Shown piece by piece: positions 51,085 to 60,800 of a DNA stretch of 64,000 nt (within the stretch, counting starts at the first letter, position 1; every line of letters starts with the position of its first letter). This DNA comes from Lacibacter sp. H375 (lineage in GTDB: Bacteria > Bacteroidota > Bacteroidia > Chitinophagales > Chitinophagaceae). Where the stretch lies: the NCBI RefSeq assembly GCF_037892425.1, contig NZ_JBBKTT010000001.1:4650001-4714000 (forward strand). Direction: 5' to 3'. A program made the translations under genes and the position numbers. The notes below the pieces were generated by a model. It was not told the DNA's origin and did not search any database. It saw only the letters and a list, made by a program, of their open reading frames with translations.

Positions 51085-52953
51085 TTAACGTGTCCATACC
51101 ACATGTCTGATCGTTCTTTGATCTCCTTGAAAACGATAAACGTATTGTGAACCTGAAGGAGGATCAGCCCATGCATACCAAACACCGCCATGCCCACTTG
51201 AAACAGTAAACCTGTCTAAATTCCAATCATCACTTGAAAGATCGCTTCCAAAACTTACTGTGATCATAAAATTTCTGATGTCTTGCTTTCTTACAGCTCT
51301 GTTCAATTCCAAATGAACAGTTTGAGAAGTATGATCGGCCCAACGTGCACCATTGTTTACATTGCTAAACACCTGCGAACTTCCATCGGTATACGCAATG
51401 GTGATACTTACATTATCATTACCGCCACGCAAATCATCACCACCTGTTTCAAATGTTGCATACAAATGTCTCACAGATCCTTCTGCTTCTCCTTCAGGAA
51501 AATTGGGAATATCTCTTGGTGGTGCATGACCTCCATCGTACCTGTTATTTACAAAATAAGTACGCCATGCATAACCTGTTTCCACTTCAAAAAAACATTG
51601 CCCCAATCTGTCGGGTACCAACGTGCGAAGAACATTGCCACTATTGGGATTGTAAACAAAAAACTTTACATCTTCTGCATGACCATTAATATCGGATCCA
51701 TAACGACCAAGTGCATATCCAATTCCAAGCACCACATGTCTTCCTCCATCAACATTATCTTTTCCACGAACACCACCTGCAAATAATCCTAATGGTTTAA
51801 AATTTCCTGCATCAATTGCATCTCTGAATTCTTTCAGTCTTCCGCTTCCTGTATTTTCAATTCCCCAGCGAAATAATTCACCACCTCTTGTGTTGTATGA
51901 AACCTCAAGATCTGTCCAGCTGCTGTTTACATCCCAGATAGCATGATTCTGCCGTTGATAAATATAAGATTGCAACGGAGTTCTGTTAGCAGGCATATAA
52001 GTTTGCAATGGAATGGGGATATTGTGTCTGAAATAATCCATCGCCGTATAAACCATTCCTCCACATAATCCACCCCAGCGTATAATATCTTCTCCCCTGA
52101 ATCCATTGGTGAAACGAAATGCGTGTGTTTCGGGAACAAATCTTGTAACACGTCTTCCATCATTCGTCCATTTAAGTAAATGCCATTTTTGTTCGACAGT
52201 ATTATTTGTCCTGTTGAAAGCAACAACAGCATTTTCTTTATTACGTCTTTCATGAAGATGGAGATAGACGTTGGTTTTATTTTGAATATTATAAAAACCA
52301 TCCGGTGTATCAAACAACTTCCACAGTTGCTTATCAGTTCCATCAGCAGGCTCCATCACCGGCACAAGATTGTGGGTAAGAAACAACCCGCTTTCTGATT
52401 GTATTTTATAATAACCATCACCAGCAGGAATAAATTTCCACCATTGCTGATTGGGTTTATCAAGATAAGAGTTCAAAAAAACAGGTGAATGGCTTGCAGG
52501 AAATTCATCACGAATGGTGAGATAACGATAATCCCGTGCCGAACGAATAAGAAATGCACCATTCTGGATGAATATTTCATCGGCAGTTGCGAGCCTTCCG
52601 TTGAATGTAGCTGTTGGTTGCTGGGCTACGTAAACAGGTTCATCTTTTTTAGGTGTTTTTGTAAACAGCTCTGATGGATTGGGTTTCACCGGTTTCTTGC
52701 TGTCAAAATATTTTCCATCCACATCAAAACCAATCGTCCATTTATCACTGCTGAAAAAAGCACCATACATCATTTTGATCTGTGGTGTATCACTTGCTTT
52801 CTTCACTTTAAACGTGAGATGATTGCCCTCTTGCTTTACCATTCCACTTTGCTTCAACGTCTGCAGCATACGGTCTGCTTCAGTAGGTGTTTTTTGCGCA
52901 TTTGCTGCAACAGTCAGGCAAACAAATAACAGCAAATAACAGATCTGCTTCAT
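51085..52953 (-). CDS. Secreted ricin-type lectin / papain-like / PLAT-like protein
   Basis: A 622-residue protein with signal peptide MKQICYLLLFVCLTVAANAQ. Residues ~125-265 form a ricin-B-like trefoil with three QxW-type motifs (QQWWKF, KQLWKLF, EQKWHLL). The next part carries G295-L-C297-G-G-M, H406 in GGRHVVLGIGY and N435/N437 in VYNPNSG, the Cys-His-Asn arrangement of a papain-like peptidase or transglutaminase fold. The final ~120 residues (FETGGDDLRGGNDNVSITI, DWNLDRFTV) look like a PLAT-type beta-sandwich. A secreted carbohydrate- or envelope-targeting enzyme is likely (inference). It lies 13 bp after the OmpA-like gene and is in the same operon. Confidence 0.82.
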   Translation of the reverse strand: MKQICYLLLFVCLTVAANAQKTPTEADRMLQTLKQSGMVKQEGNHLTFKVKKASDTPQIKMMYGAFFSSDKWTIGFDVDGKYFDSKKPVKPNPSELFTKTPKKDEPVYVAQQPTATFNGRLATADEIFIQNGAFLIRSARDYRYLTIRDEFPASHSPVFLNSYLDKPNQQWWKFIPAGDGYYKIQSESGLFLTHNLVPVMEPADGTDKQLWKLFDTPDGFYNIQNKTNVYLHLHERRNKENAVVAFNRTNNTVEQKWHLLKWTNDGRRVTRFVPETHAFRFTNGFRGEDIIRWGGLCGGMVYTAMDYFRHNIPIPLQTYMPANRTPLQSYIYQRQNHAIWDVNSSWTDLEVSYNTRGGELFRWGIENTGSGRLKEFRDAIDAGNFKPLGLFAGGVRGKDNVDGGRHVVLGIGYALGRYGSDINGHAEDVKFFVYNPNSGNVLRTLVPDRLGQCFFEVETGYAWRTYFVNNRYDGGHAPPRDIPNFPEGEAEGSVRHLYATFETGGDDLRGGNDNVSITIAYTDGSSQVFSNVNNGARWADHTSQTVHLELNRAVRKQDIRNFMITVSFGSDLSSDDWNLDRFTVSSGHGGVWYAWADPPSGSQYVYRFQGDQRTIRHVVWTR

Positions 52954-52966
52954 AATTGTAATTTGT

Positions 52967-54241
52967 TTACTGTTTAATAAATTCAACACGCCTGTTCTTT
53001 GCTTTTCCTTCAGCTGTTGTATTTGCCGCAACAGGTACAGATGCTCCTTTACCTTCTGTTGAAATACGATCTTCATCAATACCAAAATTATTGATGAGAT
53101 AACTGCTTACAGCCTCTGCCCTGCGTTTAGATAAAGAAAGATTATCAGCAGGTTTACCATCACCATCTGTATGACCAACGATCTTTATTTTCAACGTTGG
53201 ATTACTTTTCAATGCTTCACCTATCTGGTTGATAATAACAAATGATTCTTTTTTGATGATGTCTTTATTAACATCAAACAGAATTTCATTGGTTGATGCT
53301 TTTCCTTTTTCCAACAGATCTTTTACCAATAAACTTCTTGCATCAACATCGCCTGATGCAATACGAAGGTTGCTCACAAACATTCCAATTTCAGAAGCAG
53401 GTATTACGGTTCCATTACAGAGATAAAATGTATTCCGCAGATCAGTTGTTAGTGCAGTTGGCAGATCAATGATCTTTGTTTTATCGAGATACACACGCAC
53501 TCTTGCTTTGTTTACGGCAATGCTTACATGCAGAATTTTATTTGTGTATGACAGAATGGGAAAATCATTCTTTGTTCCGGTAGGATCTTTAAAGCCGTAC
53601 TCGATCAGCTTCTCATTCGCATCACTGTAATGCCAGATGGTGGTGTAAAATTTATCACGGTAAAACAGATCTTCTTTCAGAATATTCTTTACCGGTGTAA
53701 ACCCAAATTGAATGAATGGTGTGTTACGTTCGCCCTGTTTCATTAAAAAAAGATCAAACTCAATGGTACAGTTCTCAGGTAGTGGTTTGTTCAAAACAGG
53801 ATGCACTACTGAACCATGTGCTATTTCTAACCACTTACCATCTTTCCCATCAATTGTTGATATACGGCCACTGCCGTTTGTATTCCATTTTGCAGGAAAA
53901 TCACCTTCAGCATCTTTTTCAAAACGATCTTCAAATAATACTCTGCCACCAGGAATAAAATCGGAGAATGATTTGCTTCCTGCAGGACTTGTTGTATCAC
54001 CTTTTGCTGATGAACTTTTTTTATCGGTGGTTTTCTCATCCTTTTTTGTGGTGCCTTTTTTAATTCCTTCTTCGGTTTTATCAAGACCCTTGTCAATAGC
54101 TTCATCCACTTTCCTGTTTACACGGTCATTTACTTTTCGTTTAACACGGTCGCCAAGTGTTTGGCTTGTTGCAGAAGTTGAAGCAAATAAGAGCAGAAAC
54201 AAGAATGATAAAATAGGTACTGCAGTTGATCCGTTTTTCAT
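52967..54241 (-). CDS. OmpA family protein with LamG-like middle domain
   Basis: A 424-residue outer-membrane-associated protein. A signal peptide (to about 27) is followed by a basic, low-complexity helix (GDRVKRKVNDRVNRKVDEAIDK; KKGTTKKDEK), a beta-jelly-roll region (about 100-300, FEDRFEKDAEGDFPAKWNTNG, IEFDLFLMK) resembling LamG/concanavalin-type domains, and a C-terminal OmpA peptidoglycan-binding domain (ILFDVNKDIIKKES, KIVGHTDGDGKPADNLSLSKRRAEAVSSYL, NRRVEF). It anchors to peptidoglycan. It is 72 bp after the response regulator and 13 bp before the papain-like gene. Confidence 0.92.
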   Translation of the reverse strand: MKNGSTAVPILSFLFLLLFASTSATSQTLGDRVKRKVNDRVNRKVDEAIDKGLDKTEEGIKKGTTKKDEKTTDKKSSSAKGDTTSPAGSKSFSDFIPGGRVLFEDRFEKDAEGDFPAKWNTNGSGRISTIDGKDGKWLEIAHGSVVHPVLNKPLPENCTIEFDLFLMKQGERNTPFIQFGFTPVKNILKEDLFYRDKFYTTIWHYSDANEKLIEYGFKDPTGTKNDFPILSYTNKILHVSIAVNKARVRVYLDKTKIIDLPTALTTDLRNTFYLCNGTVIPASEIGMFVSNLRIASGDVDARSLLVKDLLEKGKASTNEILFDVNKDIIKKESFVIINQIGEALKSNPTLKIKIVGHTDGDGKPADNLSLSKRRAEAVSSYLINNFGIDEDRISTEGKGASVPVAANTTAEGKAKNRRVEFIKQ

Positions 54242-54313
54242 TGTTTACAATTTGCAGTAAAGTTGAAAAACAAGTTGTTACCTGTCAATTACCTTTTTGT
54301 GTAAGGAGGTTTA

Positions 54314-54958
54314 CTAGTCGATTTTTACGATCTTATGTTGCAGTGCTTTTGCTACAGCTTCGGTGCCGCAGCTTACATGAAGTTTACTGTAGATGTTACG
54401 GAGATGTTTCTTTACAGTATCGACAACGATATTGCTTTTTGCAGCGATCATTTTATATGAATTTCCCTGCACCAGCATTTCAAGTATTTCTTTTTCACGA
54501 TCGCTTAAATTGAATGGGTCGCCTGTTGGAAGATTTTGTTTGCGGAAATGCTGAAAAACTTTTTGCGCAACAAACGGACTCATGGGCGCACCACCCTGCA
54601 TTACTTCCAACAGCGATTGTATGAGTTGAACAGGAGAAGTATTCTTTAATAAATAGCCATCAGCTCCGGCACAAATGGAATCAAAAATGCGGTTGTCATC
54701 ATCAAACACCGTATGCATCACAACTTTCACATGAGGGAATTTTTGTTTGATCTGTCGCACTCCTTCAATACCGCTCATGCCCGGCATATCAATATCCATC
54801 ACCACCAGGTCGGCACCACTATCCGCCACATGCTCAACTGCCTGCATACAATCTGCAAACGAGCCAACCACCGTAAAGTTTACCTCGTCATTTAATAAAA
54901 TTTCGAGCGACTGTCGCAGGCGGGCATTATCCTCAAATATCAACAAACTATTTGCCAT
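54314..54958 (-). CDS. LuxR-type response regulator (second)
   Basis: A 214-residue regulator with a receiver (E9, D10 in LLIFEDN; phospho-acceptor D55 in VVMDIDMPGMSG; VMHTVFDD; K in YLLKNT) and a GerE helix-turn-helix (LSDREKEILEMLVQGNSYKMIAAKSNIVVDTVKKHLRNIYSKL; key KMIA, VKKHL). It closely parallels the 38006 regulator. It lies 49 bp downstream of the TPR histidine kinase and upstream of the OmpA-like gene, suggesting it controls this block. Confidence 0.95.
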   Translation of the reverse strand: MANSLLIFEDNARLRQSLEILLNDEVNFTVVGSFADCMQAVEHVADSGADLVVMDIDMPGMSGIEGVRQIKQKFPHVKVVMHTVFDDDNRIFDSICAGADGYLLKNTSPVQLIQSLLEVMQGGAPMSPFVAQKVFQHFRKQNLPTGDPFNLSDREKEILEMLVQGNSYKMIAAKSNIVVDTVKKHLRNIYSKLHVSCGTEAVAKALQHKIVKID

Positions 54959-55007
54959 AGTGCAAATTATAAATCAACACGCAAAACAACAACTACTCAT
55001 TCGGGTA

Positions 55008-57227
55008 CTACCCAATTGGCATATTCAAAGTAACTGACGTCCCTTTGCCGGGATGAGATTCTATTGAAAGCGAAGCTTTTAACAATGCGGCTCTTTGCTG
55101 CATATTCCTTAACCCGTTTCCTTCTTTTACTTCATTCATATCAAAACCGGTGCCATCGTCTTTCACCAATACACTCATATTATTAGGTTTGATCTCTACT
55201 TCCACTTTCGCATTGGATGCTTTTGAATATTTAACGAGGTTGTTCACCGCTTCTTTAAAGATCAAGTACAGATCACGACGTTGATCCATTTCCAGTTTCA
55301 CTTCTGATGAATCATCAGGAAAATTCATTTCATAGCTGATGTTCTTCCCATCCATCATATCAGCCGCATAACGTTTCATCCGCACAAAAAGATTATTCAG
55401 TTCATCATACCGTGGATTAATGTTCCAGACAATATCGCTAAGGCTTTCGCTTACGTGTTGTATGTCATCTGCTGCTTTGCTTAAATATTCTTTTGCTTTA
55501 TCCGGATCAGCAGCATTTCTTCTTGCCAGTTCAGTTAAGATGTTGATATTACTGAGCGACGCACCAATATCATCATGCAGGTTTCTTGAAATAGAATTAC
55601 GCATATCCTGCAAATGCACCTGCTCTTCAAGTTTTTTCTTTATCTGAAACCGATTAAACAATACAACCGCAAGGATTAGTAATAATAATGCTCCAGCAAT
55701 TAAACCATTACGTAATTGTTTTTGTGCGTGTATCTGTTTTACCTGCAGTTGCTTTTCCTGTTGTGCAAGTTTCAATTGTTGTTGATTGTTTTTTGCTACC
55801 AGCAATTGCTTTTCTAACTCTTTATCTTTTTCTTTCAACCGAAGGTCCTGCAGTTCCTGTTGTTGCATGAGCAAACTGATCTCATTCTCCTTTTGTTTTG
55901 CCAGAGATAGATTGCCGATGATCTCGGCCTTTTGTTTCTCAATTTCTAACTGACGAATACGTTGCTCGGTTTTCAACCGTTCAATTTCCAGATCCTTTTT
56001 TTCTGTTTCATACTTTGTTTCAATGTCAGCTATTTTACTGTTTGTTTCTATCGATACAAGACTATCACGGTAAAGAATATGTTTTTTATAATCGTCCAGT
56101 GCTTTTGCATAATCTTTATGATTGTTGAAAAAGGCTGAGCGGAAATAATAGCCATCACGTATGTTAGCACGTGAGTTTACACGTTGTGCAAGGTTAATTG
56201 CTTTATTATAAAATGACACAGCACCGGCACTGTCGTTAACCTCTTTTGAACTGGAAAGAATGGCGGCGGAAATATATCTTCGTGACAACATAATATTATC
56301 ACCAGTCTGTTCAAGAATTGCAATGGCTTTTTTTTCATACTCCAATGCTTCATTATTTTTTCGCTGCCTGTTCATTAATAATACCATGCTGGTGTAAGCA
56401 TGTGCCAATTTGTTTTTCGAACCGCTTAACCCTGCATACTTTAAACCCAACTCACCATAATGTTGTGCCTGCTGAAAAGAATCAGCAAAGAGATATATCT
56501 GTGAAAGATTATTATAGCTTGTTGCCAGCTCTTCGTAATTACCGATTTTTTCACGAATCATTACCGCCCTTTTAGAAGTTCGTATTGCATCCTGTTTTTT
56601 CCCCAGTTCATAATATAAACCTGCAATATTATTCAGTGTTAATGCAATGCCATCATCATCATCCAGTCTCTCATACAATGTAAGGGCCTTTGTTTGCCAA
56701 AGCATTTGCTTTTCAAAATCACCCATTTCCATATACGCCTGCCCCATGCTGTTGTACACCGAAGCTGTATTGGATGATTGTTCATTTTCATAGCCCGATT
56801 TCAATGATTTTTCATACAGCACAACGGCCTCTTCATGTTTTGAAAAATAACTTGCATGCAAACCCATTTGGTGATAAACGGCAGCCAGCAGTGGGCCATC
56901 GTTTAATTGCAGTGCAATCTTTAACGACAAGGAATCATAATGAAGCACTTCACGGTTCTCTGATTTTTTAAAAAGCAGTTCTGCATTTTTTAAGACTGCA
57001 TACGCTTCTCCTCTTTCAAATTTTAATTTCCGGCTTTGCGCTACTGCAGTTGCATTTATTTTCAAAGCAGAATCAATACGGCCAACGGATGCAAGCTCAT
57101 CGGCCTGTGCAATTACTGCGTAAATAGAAAGTGTATCGTTTGCTTTATTCTTTTGGGCATAAAGTCCCCCGACATGCAAGCATAAAAAAGAAAACAGCAG
57201 GTAAAGGTGCAGATTGCGACGGTGCAT
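55008..57227 (-). CDS. TPR-containing sensor histidine kinase
   Basis: A 739-residue kinase. Signal peptide, then six or more TPR units (about 35-400, e.g. ASVYNSMGQAYMEMGDFEKQM, ALTLNNIAGLYYELGKKQDAI), a long coiled coil (about 390-500, QKAEIIGNLSLAKQKENEI), one TM helix (GLIAGALLLLILAVVLFNRF), HisKA_3 with His551 (SISRNLHDDIGASLSN) and HATPase (FKEAVNNLVKYSK; DDGTGFD; GNGLRNM). The TPR part is periplasmic and probably binds a protein partner. It is paired with the regulator downstream; a perfect AGTACC-N6-GGTACT dyad lies upstream. Confidence 0.95.
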   Translation of the reverse strand: MHRRNLHLYLLFSFLCLHVGGLYAQKNKANDTLSIYAVIAQADELASVGRIDSALKINATAVAQSRKLKFERGEAYAVLKNAELLFKKSENREVLHYDSLSLKIALQLNDGPLLAAVYHQMGLHASYFSKHEEAVVLYEKSLKSGYENEQSSNTASVYNSMGQAYMEMGDFEKQMLWQTKALTLYERLDDDDGIALTLNNIAGLYYELGKKQDAIRTSKRAVMIREKIGNYEELATSYNNLSQIYLFADSFQQAQHYGELGLKYAGLSGSKNKLAHAYTSMVLLMNRQRKNNEALEYEKKAIAILEQTGDNIMLSRRYISAAILSSSKEVNDSAGAVSFYNKAINLAQRVNSRANIRDGYYFRSAFFNNHKDYAKALDDYKKHILYRDSLVSIETNSKIADIETKYETEKKDLEIERLKTEQRIRQLEIEKQKAEIIGNLSLAKQKENEISLLMQQQELQDLRLKEKDKELEKQLLVAKNNQQQLKLAQQEKQLQVKQIHAQKQLRNGLIAGALLLLILAVVLFNRFQIKKKLEEQVHLQDMRNSISRNLHDDIGASLSNINILTELARRNAADPDKAKEYLSKAADDIQHVSESLSDIVWNINPRYDELNNLFVRMKRYAADMMDGKNISYEMNFPDDSSEVKLEMDQRRDLYLIFKEAVNNLVKYSKASNAKVEVEIKPNNMSVLVKDDGTGFDMNEVKEGNGLRNMQQRAALLKASLSIESHPGKGTSVTLNMPIG

Positions 57228-57276
57228 AAATTGCCTGTTAGAAGCTGTAAGTTAAAACATTGGCATCGCAGTTCAT

Positions 57277-57294
57277 AGTACCGCTTTGGGTACT
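57277..57294. promoter_or_regulatory. Dyad AGTACC-N6-GGTACT between divergent genes
   Basis: A perfect 6-6-6 inverted repeat, 50 bp upstream of the TPR histidine kinase and 21 bp upstream of the DCC gene. It is a possible regulator site; GGTACT also occurs at 55004-55009 within GGGTACTACCC. Confidence 0.35.
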
Positions 57295-57303
57295 TTGTTT
57301 TCG

Positions 57304-57311
57304 TAAATTTG
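57304..57311 (+). promoter_or_regulatory. Promoter -7 box (TAAATTTG) of the DCC gene
   Basis: Exact TAnnTTTG match ending 4 bp before the ATG at 57316, with TTTG at 57285-57288 (15-bp spacer). It predicts a leaderless transcript. Confidence 0.55.
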
Positions 57312-57315
57312 CAAT

Positions 57316-57723
57316 ATGCAAGAGGCAATCAACAGGCTGGTTTTATTTGATGGTGTTTGTAACTTCTGTAATTTCTGGATAAAGTTTGCCTTGAAAAGAG
57401 ACAAGCAAGAGAAATTGACCTTTGGTTCGCTGCAAGGAGAAACTGCTCAGCAACTGTTGCCAAAATTCGGTATTGATCCCACAATTATTACGTCTGTCAT
57501 TTTTATTGAAGATGGCATTGCTTACCGTGAATCGACTGCCGCATTGAAAGTGTGCAGACATTTAGATGGCGGCTGGAAATTATTATATGCGCTCATCATC
57601 ATTCCCGCATTCATCAGGGATGGTATTTATAAATGGATCGGCAAGAACCGTTATAAATGGTTTGGCAAACAGGAAAGCTGCATGCTGCCGACGCCTGAAC
57701 AGCGTAAAAGGTTTGTTGATTAA
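57316..57723 (+). CDS. DCC family thiol-disulfide oxidoreductase-like protein
   Basis: A 135-residue DUF393/DCC protein. The name-giving motif is LFDGVCNFCNFWIKF, with C15 and C18, followed by KLTFGSLQGETAQQLLPKFGID and SVIFIEDGIAYRESTAALKVCRHLDGGWKL. The thioredoxin-like fold suggests a redox or metal-linked role, but family function is not established. No signal peptide, so cytosolic or membrane-peripheral; a hydrophobic segment (LLYALIIIPAFI) near residue 95 is present. Divergent from the histidine kinase. Confidence 0.92.
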   Translation: MQEAINRLVLFDGVCNFCNFWIKFALKRDKQEKLTFGSLQGETAQQLLPKFGIDPTIITSVIFIEDGIAYRESTAALKVCRHLDGGWKLLYALIIIPAFIRDGIYKWIGKNRYKWFGKQESCMLPTPEQRKRFVD

Positions 57724-57766
57724 GAAGAAGCCGTATCGAAATTTACGACACGGCCTCTTCTTTTTG
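57722..57766 (+). terminator. Terminator of the DCC gene
   Basis: An imperfect stem (AAGAAGAAGCCGT with ACGGCCTCTTCTT) followed by TTTTT, starting at the stop codon. Confidence 0.8.
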
Positions 57767-57855
57767 ATGACGTTCATAGAAGCAACTCTCAAAGAACCTT
57801 TGCTACTTTTGAGACAGGTTTTAAAACTCTTTGATGGTTTTACAATGCATAAGTT

Positions 57856-60800
57856 TTATTTTATTCCAATGATCTTACCTGTTTTTATTGCACCATTAAT
57901 GCTCACCTTGTAAAATATTGTTCCATTGAATTTTAATCCAGTGTTGGGCACAGTGATTTGTTCATAAGCTTTTACCTGCTGCTCAAGCATATAAATTTTT
58001 GCCCCGGTCGTGGTAAAATATTCAATGGTCATTTTTCCTGCCATTGGCGATTGAACTCTTAAGCTGAATGTTCCCTGGTGAGGGTTGGGAAACGCTCCCA
58101 CTTCAAATCGATCAGTTAACTGATTACTTTCAATTCGAACAATAGGCACTTCATTGCCTGGAGTTGCAGACTGTTTTATACCAGCTCCAATCACAATTAC
58201 ACTATTGGCACCTACAGCCTGTGTTGGCAACGCTGCATCGCTGGCACCTGGCTGATTATCATAAATGATCTTGCCATTGTTCTTGTTATAGATCTTCATT
58301 CTTATCTTATCAACGCCTGTTCCATCCAGTTGTCCATCAACAACAGTCATTGTAAATGCAACACCACTTTGGCCACCAATTATTTTACCGGTGCCTTTGA
58401 ACTGCGCCATTGAATTGTTGATAGCGAGGTATTCAAAATTCAACGCATTGAATTCAAATGAGCCTACTTTAAATTCAAACTGTGTTTCACCTTTTGGATA
58501 AGTTGAATTTTTGAAATAGTTCATGGTAAATCCATAACTAGCCTTTCCTGTTGCAGATGGATCTGTTTGCAAAGCACCTGCCGGTGAATTGAAATAACCG
58601 CCGCCATAAGTATGACCACCATTTGGATCATAAATCACAACGATGGCTTCAAGATCACCAGCTGTGTTTGTAGATGTAGTTAATCCTGTTTGATCTGTAA
58701 TATTCATTTGCAGTTTGTACACGCCAGGCGCTGTGAATTTATAACTACCGGTAATTTTTCCATTCTTATTACCCGAAGGTTCTAATACCATTGCCTTTGC
58801 ACTAATTGCATCATCGATCAGCCATTTCGCCGTATGTTTATTTCCTGGCTTATCCCAGAATTCTCCTTCAAAGTTTACTGTAGAACCAACAATGAATGGT
58901 TGACCGCTGTGAGGTTTCTTGATGTCGTGCGGCACTTTTACTTCAATGATCTTTGATGCAATATTTCCTGATGGATCAGTTGCCGTAATTGTTACTGTAT
59001 ATGTTCGTCCGCTTCCGGCAGCTGATCTTTCAGCTCTTAATTTTAAGTTGGAAACATATTGACCGGCTGCGCCCGCAACATTATCCAACACAATATAATC
59101 GGGATCAGTATCACCATCGCCCACACCATTGATTGGTTCACTACTTGTAACAGTTACCGTGGTTGTAACAGCACAATTATCTGTAGCTGTATAATTGATC
59201 ATTACATCACGCATTGTATGATTTGGCGGAGACAGAACATAAGTACTTGCAGTTTCACCAGTGATAACAGGTGGTTGATTATCTACAACTGTTATCGTTT
59301 GTGTGCAGGTACTCGAATTACCATCTGAATCCGTTGCAGTCCATACAATACTGGTAACGCCAATGGGAAATACATTTTCCGGAGGGAATGGACTATGCCC
59401 AATAGTTATTGTTCCGGCACAATTATCGGTTGCCGTAGCGCTGCCAATCGCTGTACTTGTGAGTACTGCTGAACATTGACCGGATGATGTATTAACGGAA
59501 ACATTAGATGGACATACGATTGAAGGGGCTTGCTTGTCAGCAACCGTAATTGTAAAGCTGCAAGGTTGCCCGCTTCCTTCGGCCAATGAATACGTAACAG
59601 TTGTAACTCCTTTGCTGAAATTTTTATCGCTCACACTCCCAGTGCCTTGCTCTATTATGTTCCCATTGAATTCTATTTTATAATTAACTGTTGTTGGAAC
59701 ATCTGATGGAGTTAATATCGGGTCAATATTATTTACCGTTGCATAGCATTGATTCAGATTTGTATTTTGTTGTTGATTGCCCGGACAACTTAATCGAACA
59801 GCGCTTCCATCATATGCTGCCAATACTCCATAAGGGAGACCAAATTGAGAATTTGGTGGTACAATCAAAAGTCTGCCGACTGCATAAATTTTTTTGTTGT
59901 GTATGGCTATGCTATAAATTGTAGAAAAGAAATTCAAATCAGTAATAACCGATCCTCCATTTCCAAAACTATTATCATACGAGCCATCCGTATTATATCT
60001 GCAAAGAGCAAACCGATCTGGAGCATCCCAGGAAGAACCAGCAACTATAATTCTCCCATCTGGCTGAATGGACAAGGTTTCACCCTCAACCGGCGGGAAA
60101 GCTAATACTGTTATAAAAGTATTGTCAATGGTTCCGTCAGTATTAATTCTGTAAGGATTACCATTGGGCAGAATGACAATCTTTCCATTTGCATCAAATG
60201 CAAATGCCTTGTGACCAGTATTCATTTGAAAATCAATTCTACCGTCATCTGAAAAACCTGTATTGATACTTCCATTATCATTATAACTGATAAGAAAACC
60301 TAAACTTGAAGGCGTACCAGGTATCTGGGAGTTTACTATTACAAATATTTTCCCATCATTCCTTACTCCAATTTCTATTCCTTGCCTGATATAGTCATTA
60401 TCAAACGGTTCTATAAACACATTACTACCGCCATTGAACGAGCCGTCGGACGTGCCATCGCTATTGAAACGGGCAACTACGAATGTGGTTGTTGAATAAC
60501 CTGAGAAAGATGCTGATCCTGTAACAACCAGCCTGTTTTGTGCATCTATGGTTATTGCATTTAAAGAAACACTGATAGGCAAAACATCAATTACAGTAAC
60601 ACCTGCAACTCCAAAATCCTGATCAGGACTTCCATCTGAATTATATTGATAGATCGAACCATTATTACCGGCAACCACAATTTTTCCTGTAGCCGTTATA
60701 GCAACATCATTGGGAAAATATGAAACATCAAGCCTTCCATTTACACCAAAACCATTGTCCGGTATTCCATTGGTTGTAAATCGAAGAATCCCTTTTTGGT

